33,621 bases of DNA from JAVBMJ01 sp031552535 (lineage in GTDB: Bacteria; Bacteroidota; Bacteroidia; Bacteroidales; Rikenellaceae): NCBI GenBank assembly GCA_031552535.1, contig JAVBMJ010000021.1, positions 1-33,621 on the forward strand, read 5' to 3'. Position 1 is the stretch's first letter. The number at the start of each line of letters is the position of its first letter. A model generated the notes under the pieces. The model was not told where the DNA came from and did not search any database. It saw nothing but the letters and a program-made list of their open reading frames with translations. A program made the translations under genes and the position numbers. Below, one piece after another: positions 33,106-33,621 of the stretch.

Positions 33106-33565
33106 CTGTTTAAAAATATTTCTCTCATTCTTTTCCACCTCTTCCCGTTATTCTTTTCCGCCGATATTTGCTCCATATTACGGATCAATGTAAAAATCGG
33201 GTGGAGCAAGTGAAAAAATCAGGCGAAAATTTTGGATAGTCTAAAGATGAAGAACGGGATGTCCCGCACACCCCGGAACTGTGCTCTGAAAGCTTTGATT
33301 TTGGCGTTGAAAGATTCGGCTGCTGCGTTGGTTGCCCGGTTGTGGAAGTAGTTGCAGATTGTTGCGTAGTTGTTCTGCATGGTTTGGATTACGGATTTGA
33401 AGAATTTGAGATTGAGTCGTTCGACGCGTTCGTACCATTTTGCGAGTTTTAGCAGGACTCCCCTGGTTTTTACATTGACCCCATATTTCCGATATGCAGC
33501 TTCATACCGGCGAAAAATACTACCTGGAATATGTGAAAAATAATTTCGGTAATATTTTTAAACAG
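33106..33565. mobile_element. Internally deleted insertion sequence (ISAon1/ISL3-like) with terminal inverted repeats
   Basis: CTGTTTAAAAATATT (33106-33120) and AATATTTTTAAACAG (33551-33565) are a perfect 15-bp terminal inverted repeat. Between them lie only 430 bases, including the last part of a transposase on the minus strand. A full element would be over 1 kb, so most has been lost. Possible imperfect flanking duplication: TAGAAC before and TAGAGT after. Positions 32926-33105, between the CorC-family gene and this element, hold no gene I can support. Confidence 0.75.
33219..33480 (-). pseudogene. C-terminal remnant of ISAon1-family (ISL3-like) transposase
   Basis: On the minus strand a frame ending in TGA at 33219-33221 reads GVLLKLAKWYERVERLNLKF, continuing through NYFHNRATNAAAESFNAKIK and AFRAQFRGVRDIPFFIFRLS, then KIFA. 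The NRATNAAAESFNAKIK stretch is the conserved end of DDE transposases in ISAon1-type elements, with the catalytic Glu in AAAESFN. The frame remains open upstream to about 33556 but loses recognisable similarity, and no N-terminal domain or first two catalytic Asp residues are present. The element cannot move by itself. Confidence 0.8.
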
Positions 33566-33608
33566 TAGAGTTTATATCCATTAATTTTCAGTTTCCCGAT
33601 TTTAGCAC

Positions 33609-33616
33609 TACATTTG
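33609..33616 (+). promoter_or_regulatory. TAnnTTTG -7 element for a gene beyond the right edge
   Basis: TACATTTG matches the consensus just downstream of the IS remnant, pointing out of the window on plus. A peptidyl-prolyl isomerase gene, the usual neighbour of this cluster, would be my guess. Confidence 0.4.
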
Positions 33617-33621
33617 CATTA

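Noticed and set aside
1..33621. CRISPR array, defence system, prophage, tRNA or rRNA genes
   Set aside because: No regularly spaced direct repeats, phage or defence genes, or cloverleaf-like sequences were noticed in the gaps; this was by eye only.

Overview
This window comes from a member of the Bacteroidota, most likely order Bacteroidales; Rikenellaceae or Alistipes is my inference, not something the sequence proves. Three things point there. A PorX-type response regulator with a PglZ domain is present. Many genes have the Bacteroidota -7 promoter element TAnnTTTG and lack strong Shine-Dalgarno sequences. Several neighbourhoods are typical of the phylum: nif3 with a zinc-ribbon coiled-coil gene, acpP-fabF-rnc, and coaX-outer membrane protein-TPR-lptC-corC. 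Nearly all genes are ordinary chromosomal housekeeping genes, and the unusual content is between them.

Layout, left to right. Positions 1-80 hold the start of an IS-type ORF that runs off the left edge. A lipoprotein with seven repeats follows (373-1437, minus), then a 76-bp perfect palindrome, a zinc-ribbon coiled-coil protein, a NIF3-family protein and a MerR regulator, all minus. A large B12-binding radical SAM protein (4588-6702) has a palindromic repeat element on each side. The minus-strand block acpP-fabF-rnc-radC (7121-10258) covers fatty-acid synthesis, RNA processing and RadC. purN is on plus and converges on gcvT. A membrane protein, purD and metX complete that minus block. From 16076 the plus strand carries rpsF-rpsR-rplI, ruvB and a DUF4384-like exported protein, which converges on porX (minus). 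HU, a 30-residue very basic protein, rng, a third palindromic element and mfd follow on plus. The last plus block is coaX, a predicted outer membrane barrel, a TPR protein, lptC and a CNNM/CorC protein, all but coaX likely envelope functions. An internally deleted insertion sequence (33106-33565) and a promoter pointing out of the window end it.

The most interesting feature is a family of three intergenic elements at about 3974-4236, 6824-7077 and 23655-23937. Each has the same nested architecture. There is an outer inverted repeat, a conserved hairpin (GCGAC followed by a T-run), a conserved spacer, an inner inverted repeat, a second conserved spacer, a second conserved hairpin (GCCGC followed by a T-run), and the partner outer arm. 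Hairpins and spacers are nearly identical among copies. Outer and inner arms are unrelated in sequence between copies, yet each is self-complementary within its own copy. No transposase, reverse transcriptase or integrase lies beside them. I do not recognise the family. The 76-bp palindrome at 1497-1572 could be a related site without the conserved core, but that is speculation.
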